From Sympetrum striolatum (taxonomy: Eukaryota > Arthropoda > Insecta > Odonata > Libellulidae), in assembly GCA_947579665.1 (NCBI GenBank), contig OX388352.1, positions 71,648,113-71,712,112 of the forward strand: a stretch of 64,000 nt of DNA, read 5' to 3'. This document shows, piece by piece, positions 23,603-34,292 of the stretch (position 1 is the stretch's first letter; every line of letters starts with the position of its first letter). The position numbers and the translations under genes were made by a program. Under the pieces are notes generated by a model. It was not told where the DNA came from. It searched no databases and saw only the letters and a list, made by a program, of their open reading frames with translations.

Positions 23603-26600
23603 TTAATCGAGATCCAGTAAGTTCATATTCTTAATGCACTTCATGTGTTTCACTTTCACAAGCCCTTTGGTCATGACATCTGCCACCATGTCATTTGTTG
23701 GGCAATACTTCACAATCATTTTGCCTTCCTCAACAGTATTTTTGACAAAATGATACTTTATGTCTATGTGTTTAGATCTCTCTCTAATTTCAGGAGAGTT
23801 GGCATTTTTTACAGCAGATTGATTATCATTATACAATACAAACTTTCCACACAACTCATCAACAGCACTCTGCTCTGTGCTATGCAAGACAGTTTTCCAA
23901 TTCAACTGACATGCATGTTCTAAAATGCTGTTGAGTACAATAGCCTTTTTAGTGCACAATTCAAGACTTACATACTCTGCTTCAGCAGTTGACGTAGCAA
24001 CACAGTCTTGTTTTTTGCTAGTCCAGGCCACTGCGCCCTGTGCAAACTTAATCACATAACCAGAACATGAGACTCTGTCTTTTTTGTCACTAGCCCAGTC
24101 AGCATCTACAAACCCTTCTAATGACTTTCCAGACTTTCTGTACACAATACCAAAATTAATAGTTCCCTTTAGGTAACGCAGAACCCTTTTTGCATACTCC
24201 CAATGTTCCATGGTGTAACAATTGTTATATCTGCTTAGTTTACCCACTGTGAATGCAATGTCAGGTCTAGTACAAACCATTGCATACATTAAACTTCCAA
24301 CTAACATTTGATAGGGTACATTGGGAAGTTTATCAGGATCACCCTTATGTAAATTATTTAAATTAACCTCTATGGGTGTTGAAATGGGGTCACATTCATT
24401 CATTTTAAAACGGGTTAACATACCCTTTACATATTCACATTGATCAATTGAAATCTCCCCATTGTTTCTCTGGATTCTCATGCCCAGAACATTCTTTGCT
24501 TCACCAAGATCTCTTATCTCAAAGTGATTTTTGAGATCATTTGATAAGTTCGTAGCAACATCACTTTTACTAAAAATTAAAAAATCATCAACATACACAG
24601 CAAGGATACACAAAGAATCATTGTCACCCTTTACATATACACATGGTTCAGTCAAAAAATTATTAAACCCTAGATTAGTTAATACATTTTTACATTTGTC
24701 ATACCATGACTTAGATGCTTGTTTCAGCCCATAGATTGCCTTTTTAAGGAGACACACCTTGTGCTCAGCCCCTGATTTCACAAAACCCTCAGGTTGTCTC
24801 ATAAAAACAGTTTCATTCAATTCACCATTCAAAAAGGCAGCTGTCACGTCAAGATGATGTATCCCTAAATTAAGCTCTACTGCTAAAGCAATCAATAGCC
24901 TAACAGCAGCATAGCTCACCACAGGAGAAAATGTTTCATTATAATCTTCCCCATACTTTTGGCTACAACCCTTAGCGACTAATCTAGCCCGATATCTTAC
25001 AATTTCCCCATGTTCATTTTTTTTCTCTTTGAACACCCACTTGCAATTTACAGCAGATTTCCCTCGAGGGAGGTCAACCAACTCAAAAACTTTTTTCCGA
25101 ATCAGCGACTTCCACTCAGCTTCCATGGCCTCTGACCACTCAGTTCTATTTCTTGAGAGTGCCTCTCTTACAGTTTGAGGATCCATGCAGCTATTAATTG
25201 GGTCACTCGATTCTCCACCCATGGTTGTTAGGTAAAGAACAAACCCGGGATACTGTGTGGGTTTGGTAACTCTTTGGGAATGCCGTCGTTCACCATCATC
25301 CCTGTTTCCTAATGTTTCTGTCATACCCTCACTAAGCCCCATCCCACTATTCGCTGTTTGCAACTCAACTTGGCCCTCACTGGATGTGCTAGGGTTTTTA
25401 CCATTAGACCCACTGAGCTGTGATGAACCAACCTCATTAAGATTCACCCCTCGATATTCCACGGTTGAGCTACTTAGGGGCATTACAATGGAATTACCTG
25501 ATGCTTGATTTTCTGTTTCCTTAGGGAGCCTGAAACTATTTTCAAAAAATGTAACATTTCGAGCTTTAGTTAATTTGTATGCCCTATCAGGGTCTACCAA
25601 AAGATAACCCTTAGACTCTTCACAATAGCCAACAAAGTAACGCCTTTTTGATGTTGGATCAAATTTCCTTCTAAATTGTTTTGGAACATAATCATAAACT
25701 GTACATCCAAACACCCTCAGATGACTCAAGTCAACCCGTTTTCCAGACCACTTCTCCTCTGGTAAAGCATTAATTAAAGCCTTAGTGGGAGATCTATTTT
25801 TTAAGTAAACTGATGTCCTACATGCCTCTACCCAGAGACCCTTAGGCAAATTAGCACCTTGAAGCATACAACGAGCCTTTTCAACAATTGTCCTGTTAGC
25901 TCGCTCTGCCAGACCATTTTGTTCAGGTGAATATGGGATTGTGGTTTCATGCTTGATTCCCCAGTTTCTTAATTCATTAAGCATCGCATGATTCACATAT
26001 TCAGAGCCATTATCAGAACACAAACATTTAATTTTTTCATTTGTCTCATTTTCAACCCTCAATTTAAACAACTTTAAGGCTTGGCATACAGAATCTTTAC
26101 TCTTTAAAAAACATATGAAAGTTTTTCTCGTAAAATCATCGATAAATGTTAAGAAGTACTTATCACCATGAATTGAGGGGGGGTCCATTGGTCCACACAA
26201 ATCCGAATGAATTAATTCTAATACTTTAGATGTATTTTCAAGGCGAGGACTACTTACAGGAAAAGGCTTTCTACACTGTTTACCTTCTACACAAGCAACA
26301 CATGGTTGAAATTGATTGTTACCATCTAATTTTATTCCGTCAGCCAAATGCTCCAAGCGAGACATATTTTTGTGCCCTAAATGGCCTAACCTTTTATGCC
26401 ATAACATAAGGGGGTCTTCATTTGGGATTGACACAGCTAAACATTTATCAATAGTTTTATTTCCAGTAAACTCCCTCCCTTCATTTACATCTAAGGTGTA
26501 CACACCACCTTGAACAGACCCACTGGCAATCAAATTTCCTCTTACATCTAAGGACTCAGACTCATAAATCTCACACCCCTTTTCTGTAAATAACACTGAG

Positions 26601-27748
26601 GCACCATTTTTTGCCATGCAACTCACAGACAGCAAATTGCCTGATAAATCTGGCACATGATAAACATTCGAAATTATTTGTACCCCACCTTGGACCAGAT
26701 TTGTTTGTACAACCCCTTTACCAGTTACACCAATTTTTTGATTATTAGCAACTGTAATTTCTAGATTCTTACCAGCTTCACAATCAAAATCAGATAGCCA
26801 ATCTTTCCTTCTTGTCATATGGGCGGACGAACATGAATCAATATACCATTTCTCTGGTTGAATTTCACATGACATGGCTGTGAGCCAAGCAACATTGTTC
26901 TCCCTACCTTTAAAATTCGAACATTTATATGAAGTGTTTACATTTCCACTCTTACCATTCATATTCTTTTGAGGGCAATCACGAGCATAATGCCCAAACT
27001 CATGACACTTATGGCATCTTATCTTATTGATGTCAAACGTCGATTTCTTTCGACTGGCTGCACCGGACTTCTCCCCACCAGATGACGGAAAGGAAATCCT
27101 GTTGCTCCTATGCCCGGTGACAAATGCAACAGCTGACGCCTTCGTGTCAGTGGACATCCTGTAGCCCTCTTGGAGCAGCTTCTGCTTCACTGTCTCCATC
27201 TTGAGCTTGTCCGTCGCGGTGTTTTCCACAGCCATCCGGAATGGCCGGTAGTCCTCGGTCAGTCCTCTCAGCATAAGTACTGCTAACAGCTCGTCATCGA
27301 TCTGCTTTCCCATGCTCTTAAGCTTAGTGTCTATCTCCGTGAACTTCTGAACATACTCCTCCATATCACTAAAATTGGCCAACTTAACGTCAAATAACTG
27401 GTCAATAAGTGCTATATGGCGGTTCACACTTTTGTTCTCGTAAGTGGCCTTCAGATGTATCCACATATCGTAAGCCGTCTGCTTCCCCGTAACCTCCATC
27501 TTTGGGCCCGACTCGAGAAGCATGTAAATCTTTGCTCTCGCTTTTTGAGCCAGTTTCTTCTGTATTCCCGAGAGACTTTCGGGTAAGGGCTCACTCACTA
27601 AGTCCCACATATCCTCATGGATGAGATACATCTCTATATCCATCGCCCAAGTCTCGTAATTCGCTGCACCTCGCAACTTATCCATCTGCGGCAACGAACT
27701 TGCACCGTAGTGAATGTTCGTGATGGATGACGCACTTTCTTCACCCAT
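23603..27748 (-). CDS. copia gag-pol polyprotein, 1381 aa
   Basis: Single frame starting at ATG 27748, about 140 nt after the primer site. Order: capsid (residues 20-200), CCHC knuckle C245-C258, protease at D304 (IDSCSSAHMT), integrase zinc finger H451/H456/C483/C486, integrase core D516, D579 and E615, RT with D967 (LDVTAAF) and YVDD at 1052-1055, RNase H with D1215, E1256 or E1258 and D1308. This is the copia order (integrase before RT), acting in cytoplasmic virus-like particles. Length is normal (about 1400). The protease triad reads Asp-Ser-Cys where Asp-Ser-Gly or Asp-Thr-Gly is usual. No stop or frameshift is seen, so the element may be active. The stop codon abuts the polypurine tract. 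Confidence 0.96.
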   Translation of the reverse strand: MGEESASSITNIHYGASSLPQMDKLRGAANYETWAMDIEMYLIHEDMWDLVSEPLPESLSGIQKKLAQKARAKIYMLLESGPKMEVTGKQTAYDMWIHLKATYENKSVNRHIALIDQLFDVKLANFSDMEEYVQKFTEIDTKLKSMGKQIDDELLAVLMLRGLTEDYRPFRMAVENTATDKLKMETVKQKLLQEGYRMSTDTKASAVAFVTGHRSNRISFPSSGGEKSGAASRKKSTFDINKIRCHKCHEFGHYARDCPQKNMNGKSGNVNTSYKCSNFKGRENNVAWLTAMSCEIQPEKWYIDSCSSAHMTRRKDWLSDFDCEAGKNLEITVANNQKIGVTGKGVVQTNLVQGGVQIISNVYHVPDLSGNLLSVSCMAKNGASVLFTEKGCEIYESESLDVRGNLIASGSVQGGVYTLDVNEGREFTGNKTIDKCLAVSIPNEDPLMLWHKRLGHLGHKNMSRLEHLADGIKLDGNNQFQPCVACVEGKQCRKPFPVSSPRLENTSKVLELIHSDLCGPMDPPSIHGDKYFLTFIDDFTRKTFICFLKSKDSVCQALKLFKLRVENETNEKIKCLCSDNGSEYVNHAMLNELRNWGIKHETTIPYSPEQNGLAERANRTIVEKARCMLQGANLPKGLWVEACRTSVYLKNRSPTKALINALPEEKWSGKRVDLSHLRVFGCTVYDYVPKQFRRKFDPTSKRRYFVGYCEESKGYLLVDPDRAYKLTKARNVTFFENSFRLPKETENQASGNSIVMPLSSSTVEYRGVNLNEVGSSQLSGSNGKNPSTSSEGQVELQTANSGMGLSEGMTETLGNRDDGERRHSQRVTKPTQYPGFVLYLTTMGGESSDPINSCMDPQTVREALSRNRTEWSEAMEAEWKSLIRKKVFELVDLPRGKSAVNCKWVFKEKKNEHGEIVRYRARLVAKGCSQKYGEDYNETFSPVVSYAAVRLLIALAVELNLGIHHLDVTAAFLNGELNETVFMRQPEGFVKSGAEHKVCLLKKAIYGLKQASKSWYDKCKNVLTNLGFNNFLTEPCVYVKGDNDSLCILAVYVDDFLIFSKSDVATNLSNDLKNHFEIRDLGEAKNVLGMRIQRNNGEISIDQCEYVKGMLTRFKMNECDPISTPIEVNLNNLHKGDPDKLPNVPYQMLVGSLMYAMVCTRPDIAFTVGKLSRYNNCYTMEHWEYAKRVLRYLKGTINFGIVYRKSGKSLEGFVDADWASDKKDRVSCSGYVIKFAQGAVAWTSKKQDCVATSTAEAEYVSLELCTKKAIVLNSILEHACQLNWKTVLHSTEQSAVDELCGKFVLYNDNQSAVKNANSPEIRERSKHIDIKYHFVKNTVEEGKMIVKYCPTNDMVADVMTKGLVKVKHMKCIKNMNLLDLD

Positions 27749-27890
27749 TTTCGACGCACTAACTTACAAAATTCAGTTCGCCACAACGTGGTCTCGCGAC
27801 GTAGGATTAAAAGTTCACTTATACGAAAAAACGCGCACGAATTACTGGGTATTATTACACCCACAGACTTTAGTTCTTGTTTTGCGACTG

Positions 27891-27905
27891 CCTGGGCCCA
27901 TAACC
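27891..27905 (-). promoter_or_regulatory. copia primer binding site (initiator tRNA-Met half)
   Basis: The base next to the 5' LTR starts GGTTATGGGCCCAGG in element sense. This complements the anticodon arm of initiator tRNA-Met (CTGGGCCCATAACC), the half-tRNA primer known for Drosophila copia, rather than a tRNA 3' end. Confidence 0.85.
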
Positions 27906-28101
27906 TGTAGCGATTATTTCAATAGGCAGTGGATATTTTGGAATTATCGGCGGAGCCAAAAAAGGAACACACAAAGCTTAGGTTAACATGACCGGAAGTA
28001 ACTCTTTTATTTTAACTAACTTAGTACAAAAAACACATAGGTGGAGTTAGTGCGCCAAGATCCAAAAACTAATGTCTCGATTACCAACAGAAATCACAAC
28101 A
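27906..28101 (-). repeat. copia 5' LTR (196 bp)
   Basis: Because the element is on the reverse strand this right-hand repeat is the promoter-bearing 5' LTR. In element sense it begins TGTTGTGATTTC and ends CGCTACA. No difference from the other LTR was seen. Confidence 0.95.
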
Positions 28102-28945
28102 ATAACGTTTCAGTTTACTCTGCAAAGAGTGATAGTTGACTTCTAATTTAATGTGAAGGGGAAACTTATTAAATAATTTTATCCCCATTACCTTTGGGCA
28201 TTTTGAAGTTTTCCTATAATTTACATAATGTAGATGTAGGTTATTCTGTTGTCTGCTATTATGACCATGTATATCACTGTTTTTAGAGAATTTAAAAAGA
28301 TTCTTTTTTACATGGCAGACTAAAGTGTAAATATATACACAGGGCACCGTTAGAATTTGTAATGAAACAGAAATGGGACAGCAGTGCGACTTATATGGTT
28401 AACCATCAATAATGCTAAATGCTCTTTTTTGAATTACAAATATCTTTTGAGACTGGGGTAAACTTCCCCATAAGTATATACTATAAGTTAATCTTGAGTA
28501 AAATTCGGCAGAGTAGATCATCATTAACACATCAGGACTGACAGAATTTCAAGGGAATCTAAAAACATAGCATGTAGAACTGAGTTTCTTAGAAAGGGAG
28601 TTAACTTCAGGTTTCCAGTTCAAATTGGAGTCAATACATATACCTAAGAATGAAGTAGAGCCTACTTGAGGTATAGATTTATTATTAATTCTACAAGGAA
28701 GGCTTTCGTGTTGAGAGTTAGATAAAAAAAAATCATCTGAGACTTGTCAGCATTTAACATTATAGAATTGTTTTGACACCAGATTTCTATATTTTGTAAT
28801 AGAAACTTACTTTTGTGTAATAGATCAAATTGAGAAGGAGCCTGCAGCAGACAATCAAAATGTGCTTTAAATCCCTTATTTATGCAAAATTTATCTGATA
28901 ATACTTTTAATTCAATTGAGAATATTATCACAATTCAACAAAATA
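28102..28945 (-). pseudogene. LINE 3' half, reverse strand, copy 2 (right of copia)
   Basis: Continuation of the interrupted LINE: RT thumb and C-terminal block as in 11107-11947, with about 1 percent differences including a frameshifting change near 28717. Confidence 0.8.
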
Positions 28946-29028
28946 ACGTTGACCACAATTAAATTTTAAAAATTTTTTTGTCACATTTAAATAACATCAA
29001 TCTATGTCCCACTATCATAATCTTATCT

Positions 29029-31290
29029 GAAATTTTGATAAGTGAAATCAATTTTTATAACATTCCAGGATTCAAAATCTCTTGCCAAATATTATGATTT
29101 CATTCTTGTGAAATGCAATCTTGCATTTGCAAATCATCATCTAGTGTGTACCCTTATTCCAATTGATATACTTACTGCTGATTGTTTAATGTTACGTGTG
29201 GAAACTAAAGTAGTTAATTTCAGAATATAAAGTGTGCATAGAACCTAAAATGTTCTCATAAATAAATGATACTGAGCCTCTAATTAGAAAATCCATTGGC
29301 AATCTTGTGATCACTGGCAGTTTGAATGTAAATATATTGATCTCAATTAATGTTTCTGATCATTATCTAAATCACTTATCATCTTATGGTAAACAAAGTT
29401 TATTAGATCTACCTACAAGAGTGGCTGCAAACTCATCTATTTGCTTAGATTATATTTTTGTCAGATCTTATAGTACAAATTATCATTTGTCATGAGGTAC
29501 AGGATCGAAAAAAATTTATCTTTCATTTTCTTTTGTCCCACTGTTGATCATGGCTGTGATGAAATGAAAGCTACCGAGGTATTAGTGAATAATTGCACTT
29601 ATGTTGGTCTCTCCTTAGGGAATGCCAAGAAAAGTGGTACTAATAGAGTCATTGCGCTTCACCTGCATGGACAAGTTCCGCATATAGCATTCTGGCTCAG
29701 TGAGGAAAGCAATGGCAAACTACCTCACTCCTCATCTTGCCTAGTGAACCTCATTCCTCTCTGCAAGCTTATGCCAGAGGGGATGAAGTGCCAACCGGCC
29801 TTTGGGCTACCTTACAGATGATACATATTAATTGGAATTTAATGTTGATGTTCTACATTTAGATACAACTGTTCAATTGTCAATCCAATGACTGGAAAGG
29901 AACTTACTCTATTTAAGACAAAAGCTGACCAGTGCTCGCTAACTCTAAAATTCAATTTTAATTCTTTTAAGGAATTGGTAGTCAAAATTGATTGGACACC
30001 TGATTTAAGTGAAAAATGTGACAAAAGCCTTTGATTCAATAATTGATTTTATAAAGAATTGTAGTGAGAAATCTAAGTACAGTACAACAAACAATAAAAA
30101 AAGTAAAGTTTAGGCCATGGAAAACTTATGCATTAATGCCTGAGATTGAAAGGAAAAATTTGTATAGGAAGGTTCAAAGTATATATCAGTGAGAGTTTAA
30201 AATGTGCCTATGTGAAATGCAGAAATTGTATAAAAACTCAACTAAAGCATGTATTAAATATTTTATATTTCAAAGATTTAGAAAAACTTGCTGCATAGAA
30301 CTGCTAAGGTCCTTTTTTAAAGAACTAACCGGTATTCGTCTCATTGGTAAGGGCAGGCAAGTTTTGAATTAAATGTCGATGGGCAGGTAATTGAAGAACC
30401 TAAATATTCTGCTGAAAATTTTAAAAAATATTTTATCAGCATTTTAAAATAAGCTAATTCAAATTATACCCATTGTAATAAAATTTTAGTTAATCCCTGT
30501 GTAAATAGAACTGTATTTAGAACTAGTCGTGACGAAAGAAATAATAGATTTAGTTAATCTACTACCAAATGGCAAATCAACTGGAATTGATAGGATTAAC
30601 AGTACTAAGTTAAAGATTATTGTAGAATATTGTCGCAGTATACCCAATAGAAAGGAAGGCGAACCCACCTTGTCATCCACCGGTACACGGCATTCGATTA
30701 TTTTCGTAAAAATGGGCAACTTACTATGGCCAAATTTCCCTAGAAATTCGTCACAATATATAGCTCCCATACTTTTGCAAGTATGTAATCAAGGCTTCTC
30801 AAATGGAGAATTTCTCCGTTAAAGGTAGTGGTAATACCCCTATTGAAGAGAGTGATAAAACACAATTTCAAAATTATAGGCTAATTTTACTTCAGTCAAT
30901 TTTTTCCAAGACTATTGGAAAGTTATTTAAGAAAAGATTAATGACTTTTTAAGTAAAAATGGGATTCTAAGTCAACCGCAGTCTAGATTTTGGTGTGAAA
31001 TGGAGACGGAACATGCTTTGGTAAATCACTTATCTAACATATATAAAGCTATAACCTTAAGTGCACGTAATGTAGGATTATATATTGATATCAAAAAGGC
31101 TTTTGACACCTTTGATTATAACATATAAATGGATAAAATAAAACAGATAGGAATTTATAGAATACCATTGTGTGGAGTAATAAGCCACTTATCTCTACAT
31201 TATCAGTGTGTAAAAATGCACGGTAAAACAGCACCAACCTCTCTTTGGCTGCAACAAGGGAATACATTTGAATAAAAAATAATTTCAGTC
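29029..31290 (+). pseudogene. LINE ORF2 relic (endonuclease end to RT)
   Basis: Starts with a diverged copy of the unit's endonuclease relic, but continues past 30411 where copies 1 and 2 hold gypsy. The continuation reads VIEEPKYSAENFKKYF, then IIDLVNLLPNGKSTGIDRIN (30535-30600; start of RT), and after further frameshifts STEHALVN-like EHALVNHLSNIYKA and GLYIDIKKAFDTFDYNI (31005-31128), the RT block with the conserved FDxxD Asp. A stretch of about 128 bp at 30626-30753 is foreign to the LINE. It ends before the YADD block. Confidence 0.78.
29264..30411. repeat. Diverged partial third copy, left part
   Basis: Matches unit positions 1-1164 with visible substitutions and small indels, clearly more diverged than copies 1 and 2 are from each other. 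Homology stops exactly where gypsy begins in the other copies; here the LINE continues into its reverse transcriptase instead. Confidence 0.88.
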
Positions 31291-33385
31291 CTACATTATC
31301 CAATATACCTTTATAAAAATCTTGAGAAACTTAGGGTGTTGAATCCTAAATTACACTTTTGCAAAACCATCATACAACCTCCTCCTTATTGTTTTAAATC
31401 TCCATCACAGGAGTCAACAAAAACTAAAAGAGCACCACAAGCAGCAAGAACACAGAAAGGATGCACCTACATTGAAGAAATTTAACTATCTCATACGTTT
31501 CTTTTAAATATAACAAAAGAGGTTAATATTAAATGAAAGGAATAACTTCATGAGAGTGAACCATACTTACCATACCAACACCATACCTAAATGCTGATAG
31601 ATGCAACTGTTTTAGGGGCAGAGAGGTGCTCCATGAAGACAATTTCAAATTCATGGCATCAGACCAAAAGCAAGCAAAAAAAAAAGCAGAAAGAAACCAA
31701 TAGTTTTGGTTGGAACTAAACTTAAACAAAAACAAAACAAGGTGAATCCGAACTGAAGCCTTTTCTCAATTCCACTCCCTCACTTCAGAGCTCAAGGTTT
31801 ACAAAAGAAGGACATGTGGTCTTCAATAGATGCCATGGGTCACTTGGAGAGAGATGATAGAAAGTTTTGAAATGACATCAAAGATAGAAATGGAAAAACC
31901 AAACATAAATCTGGGTAACCTCGGCAGGTTTCCCAATGGTAAATCTCAGGAAATTCAGCTGTTTACTATTATTAATAAATAGCTCCCTCCACATCATGAT
32001 TCTACCCATGCAACACAGGGGCTGTTCTCTGTATGGTGAAAGGGTCTCAGAATATCTAAGTATGGGGTTAGCTGTGTCACAAATAAATACATCTACATTA
32101 ATAGTATGCCGCCTTTCGGCATGAGGCGTAAACACCAGTTGAATCTAAACTACCTCCTTGTTCGGTTATTGTCACATATTGTTCGTGGAATATAGATCTT
32201 AATCTAAAACTGACATTTAAATGATTCATTTGAATGTATCAATTCTTATAATCACATTCATATAGTTAGTGCATGTTCCACATGGTTTTAAACCCTCAAT
32301 GTCTATTGGTTTCCTCAAATTTTTATGGTTAGACAGAAAAATGTTTCTAGCTGGTACACAGATTCTTGATGGAGAGAAACTAGATCCAAACTGAAATTTT
32401 GTTGTTGGAATAACCTGGAATGAAAACCAGAACCAAAAATACTATGATTTGATGTCCTGATCAAAAGTAATGACCTGTGGAAAATTGTTATTCTTCAAAG
32501 GAGTGTTGACTAAGGTTCCCATGATTTCTTGCAATGATGTACTTAATCCTACTAGCCTAAGGGGAATTCATAGATAAGAGTTAGTAAATGCATAAAAAAT
32601 AGTGTTTCACAAAGTATAAATGAGGTAATGAATGATCAAAGATTGGCAAATATGAGGGGTATCCATTGTGTTCTATGAAGATATGATTCACAGTAAAACC
32701 AAAAGAATTCACAATAAATGCTATTTTAAAACTTCACCAACAAAACTCCCCAATTTTTTTAACAAAATGACATTTAAGAGAATTATGTTGGGAAAAGGGG
32801 AAATGCTTCTCAACCTTTATCCATCAGTACTAAAAACTTTTCTTACTCAACATTCAGAGTACAATAAATATTATACATATGTATTTGTAGAAGGAAGTTA
32901 TAGCAAAAAAAATAAGATGCAATAAGAAAAATGTTAGCACAGCACATTCCCAAATGAGAATTATATACCTTGTTGTTGAGTGGCATATCATTCAGATGCT
33001 CATGCGCTTGCAACTAAAAGATATACTGTTTAATTTCATAATATAGTAAACCTATGACGTTGACCATTTCACTGTATTAAAATGTATTCACATGTATGTT
33101 AGTAGATATTTTCAAGTAAATATCATAATTAAAAGAGCAACACAAATGGCTGTTACAGTATGCTCCATAAACTACCACTCAGTTCATGAAAATAATCTTA
33201 CCTTGTCTACACACAAAAAAGTATTCAACTTCTCAGCAACTGTGACCAAAACAGGTGTATTTCTTAGATAGACTGCTATGAGATCCATCATTAGAATCCA
33301 ATTTCACCAAAGAATGGAAAATAAAGTAAGGATGCCAACATGAACTGAAAGGGTTAGTAAGCAAATGTTTTCATAATATTAATGA
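31291..33385. other. Unassigned sequence, no gene
   Basis: Only short frames without recognisable motifs. The 33386 edge is the empty side of the gypsy insertion in copies 1 and 2, so this stretch is what those copies lost. Confidence 0.45.
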
Positions 33386-33875
33386 ATACTTTACTCTGGC
33401 TTGTCCTTATGGCTTGGTAAGCAGAGTTTATGCCCCAGGACTTTTGCTTCTGGAGACACCATATCATACTATATTCAACTTTTGAGCCCAAAATAAGAAG
33501 TAAAAGCCCTTACATTGGAAAAACTATAGCAAATGAAAAATCTGATATTTTTTCATAATTAAAAATGTGAAAGTACAAGCAAGAAAAGTAATTCTACTTC
33601 AGCGTGAAAATTAATTCTTCTATACGATAGAATACATTAAATGTAAGACAATATATACACATGCGATAAAATATACCGTCTGCTCTTTGTCAAGTCAAGT
33701 CCTTACAGCTTCAACCTGAATATTTCCTGGGACCCCACTAGCCAGAGTTACGGGGAGAAACGGCCATGATACATACTTCCTGAGGACAATACTGTTGAAC
33801 TGAAACTCATGGCCAGTCAAAAAACTGATTTGAGGACAAGTTTTACATTGTAGTAAATGGCTAATAACAGTAGCT
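33386..33875. repeat. Diverged partial third copy, right part
   Basis: Matches unit positions 3566-4052, the sequence immediately right of the gypsy LTR in copies 1 and 2, with a few percent divergence. It starts with TACTT at the LTR edge, so it marks the unoccupied side of the gypsy insertion. Homology ends near 33875. Confidence 0.87.
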
Positions 33876-34292
33876 TATCACATTTATGTAACAGTTAAAC
33901 TCTATTAAAACATAAGAGCAATACAATCCATCAAAATATAACTTGGACTTAGCCATTTGCTAGAGTTTATATTTATTATTATTTTTAGTTAAAGTTAATC
34001 ATTATGAAAAAATAAAGTTAAAAAAATCTACATCTAACAAGTGGCTACAATCTACATTTCTATGAGTATTCGTTTAGAGACAATATTCACAATTTTTTCA
34101 ACATCACATATTTATTTATTTCAAAATACCATTGCAGCTAGTCACAAGGACAGGTGGTAATGTTATTTATAAAACAATATGGCTATGCATCGAAACAATA
34201 GATCCAACTATATAAAATAAATTAAAAATTTAAGAAAACAAATTTTTACAAAAATATAAATATTAAGTACATGAATCATTATAAAAAACACA
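33876..34292. other. AT-rich spacer
   Basis: Nothing recognised. Confidence 0.4.

Larger units (their letters stand above)
23400..28101 (-). mobile_element. Intact Ty1/copia retrotransposon
   Basis: 4,702 bp with 196-bp LTRs that look identical by eye (23400-23595 and 27906-28101), TG...CA ends and a 5-bp target duplication ATAAC (23395-23399 and 28102-28106). Copy 1 of the segmental duplication holds the empty site with a single ATAAC at 11102-11106. One uninterrupted gag-pol frame, a primer site and a polypurine tract are all present. Insertion therefore followed the duplication, or separates two haplotypes. Confidence 0.96.
12280..29263. repeat. Tandem segmental duplication, copy 2 (split by copia)
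   Basis: This is the second copy of the 12.28-kb unit. It is colinear with copy 1 from 12280 to 23399, interrupted by a 4.7-kb copia element, and resumes at 28102-29263. Most differences from copy 1 fall in the satellite and LINE parts (about 20.0-21.4 kb). The last 235 bp (29029-29263) are much more diverged from 12045-12279 than the 930 bp just before them, which places the duplication breakpoint near 12045. Confidence 0.92.

Noticed and set aside
23645..26513. Several forward frames across 23.6-26.5 kb
   Set aside because: Antisense shadows of the copia gag-pol frame.
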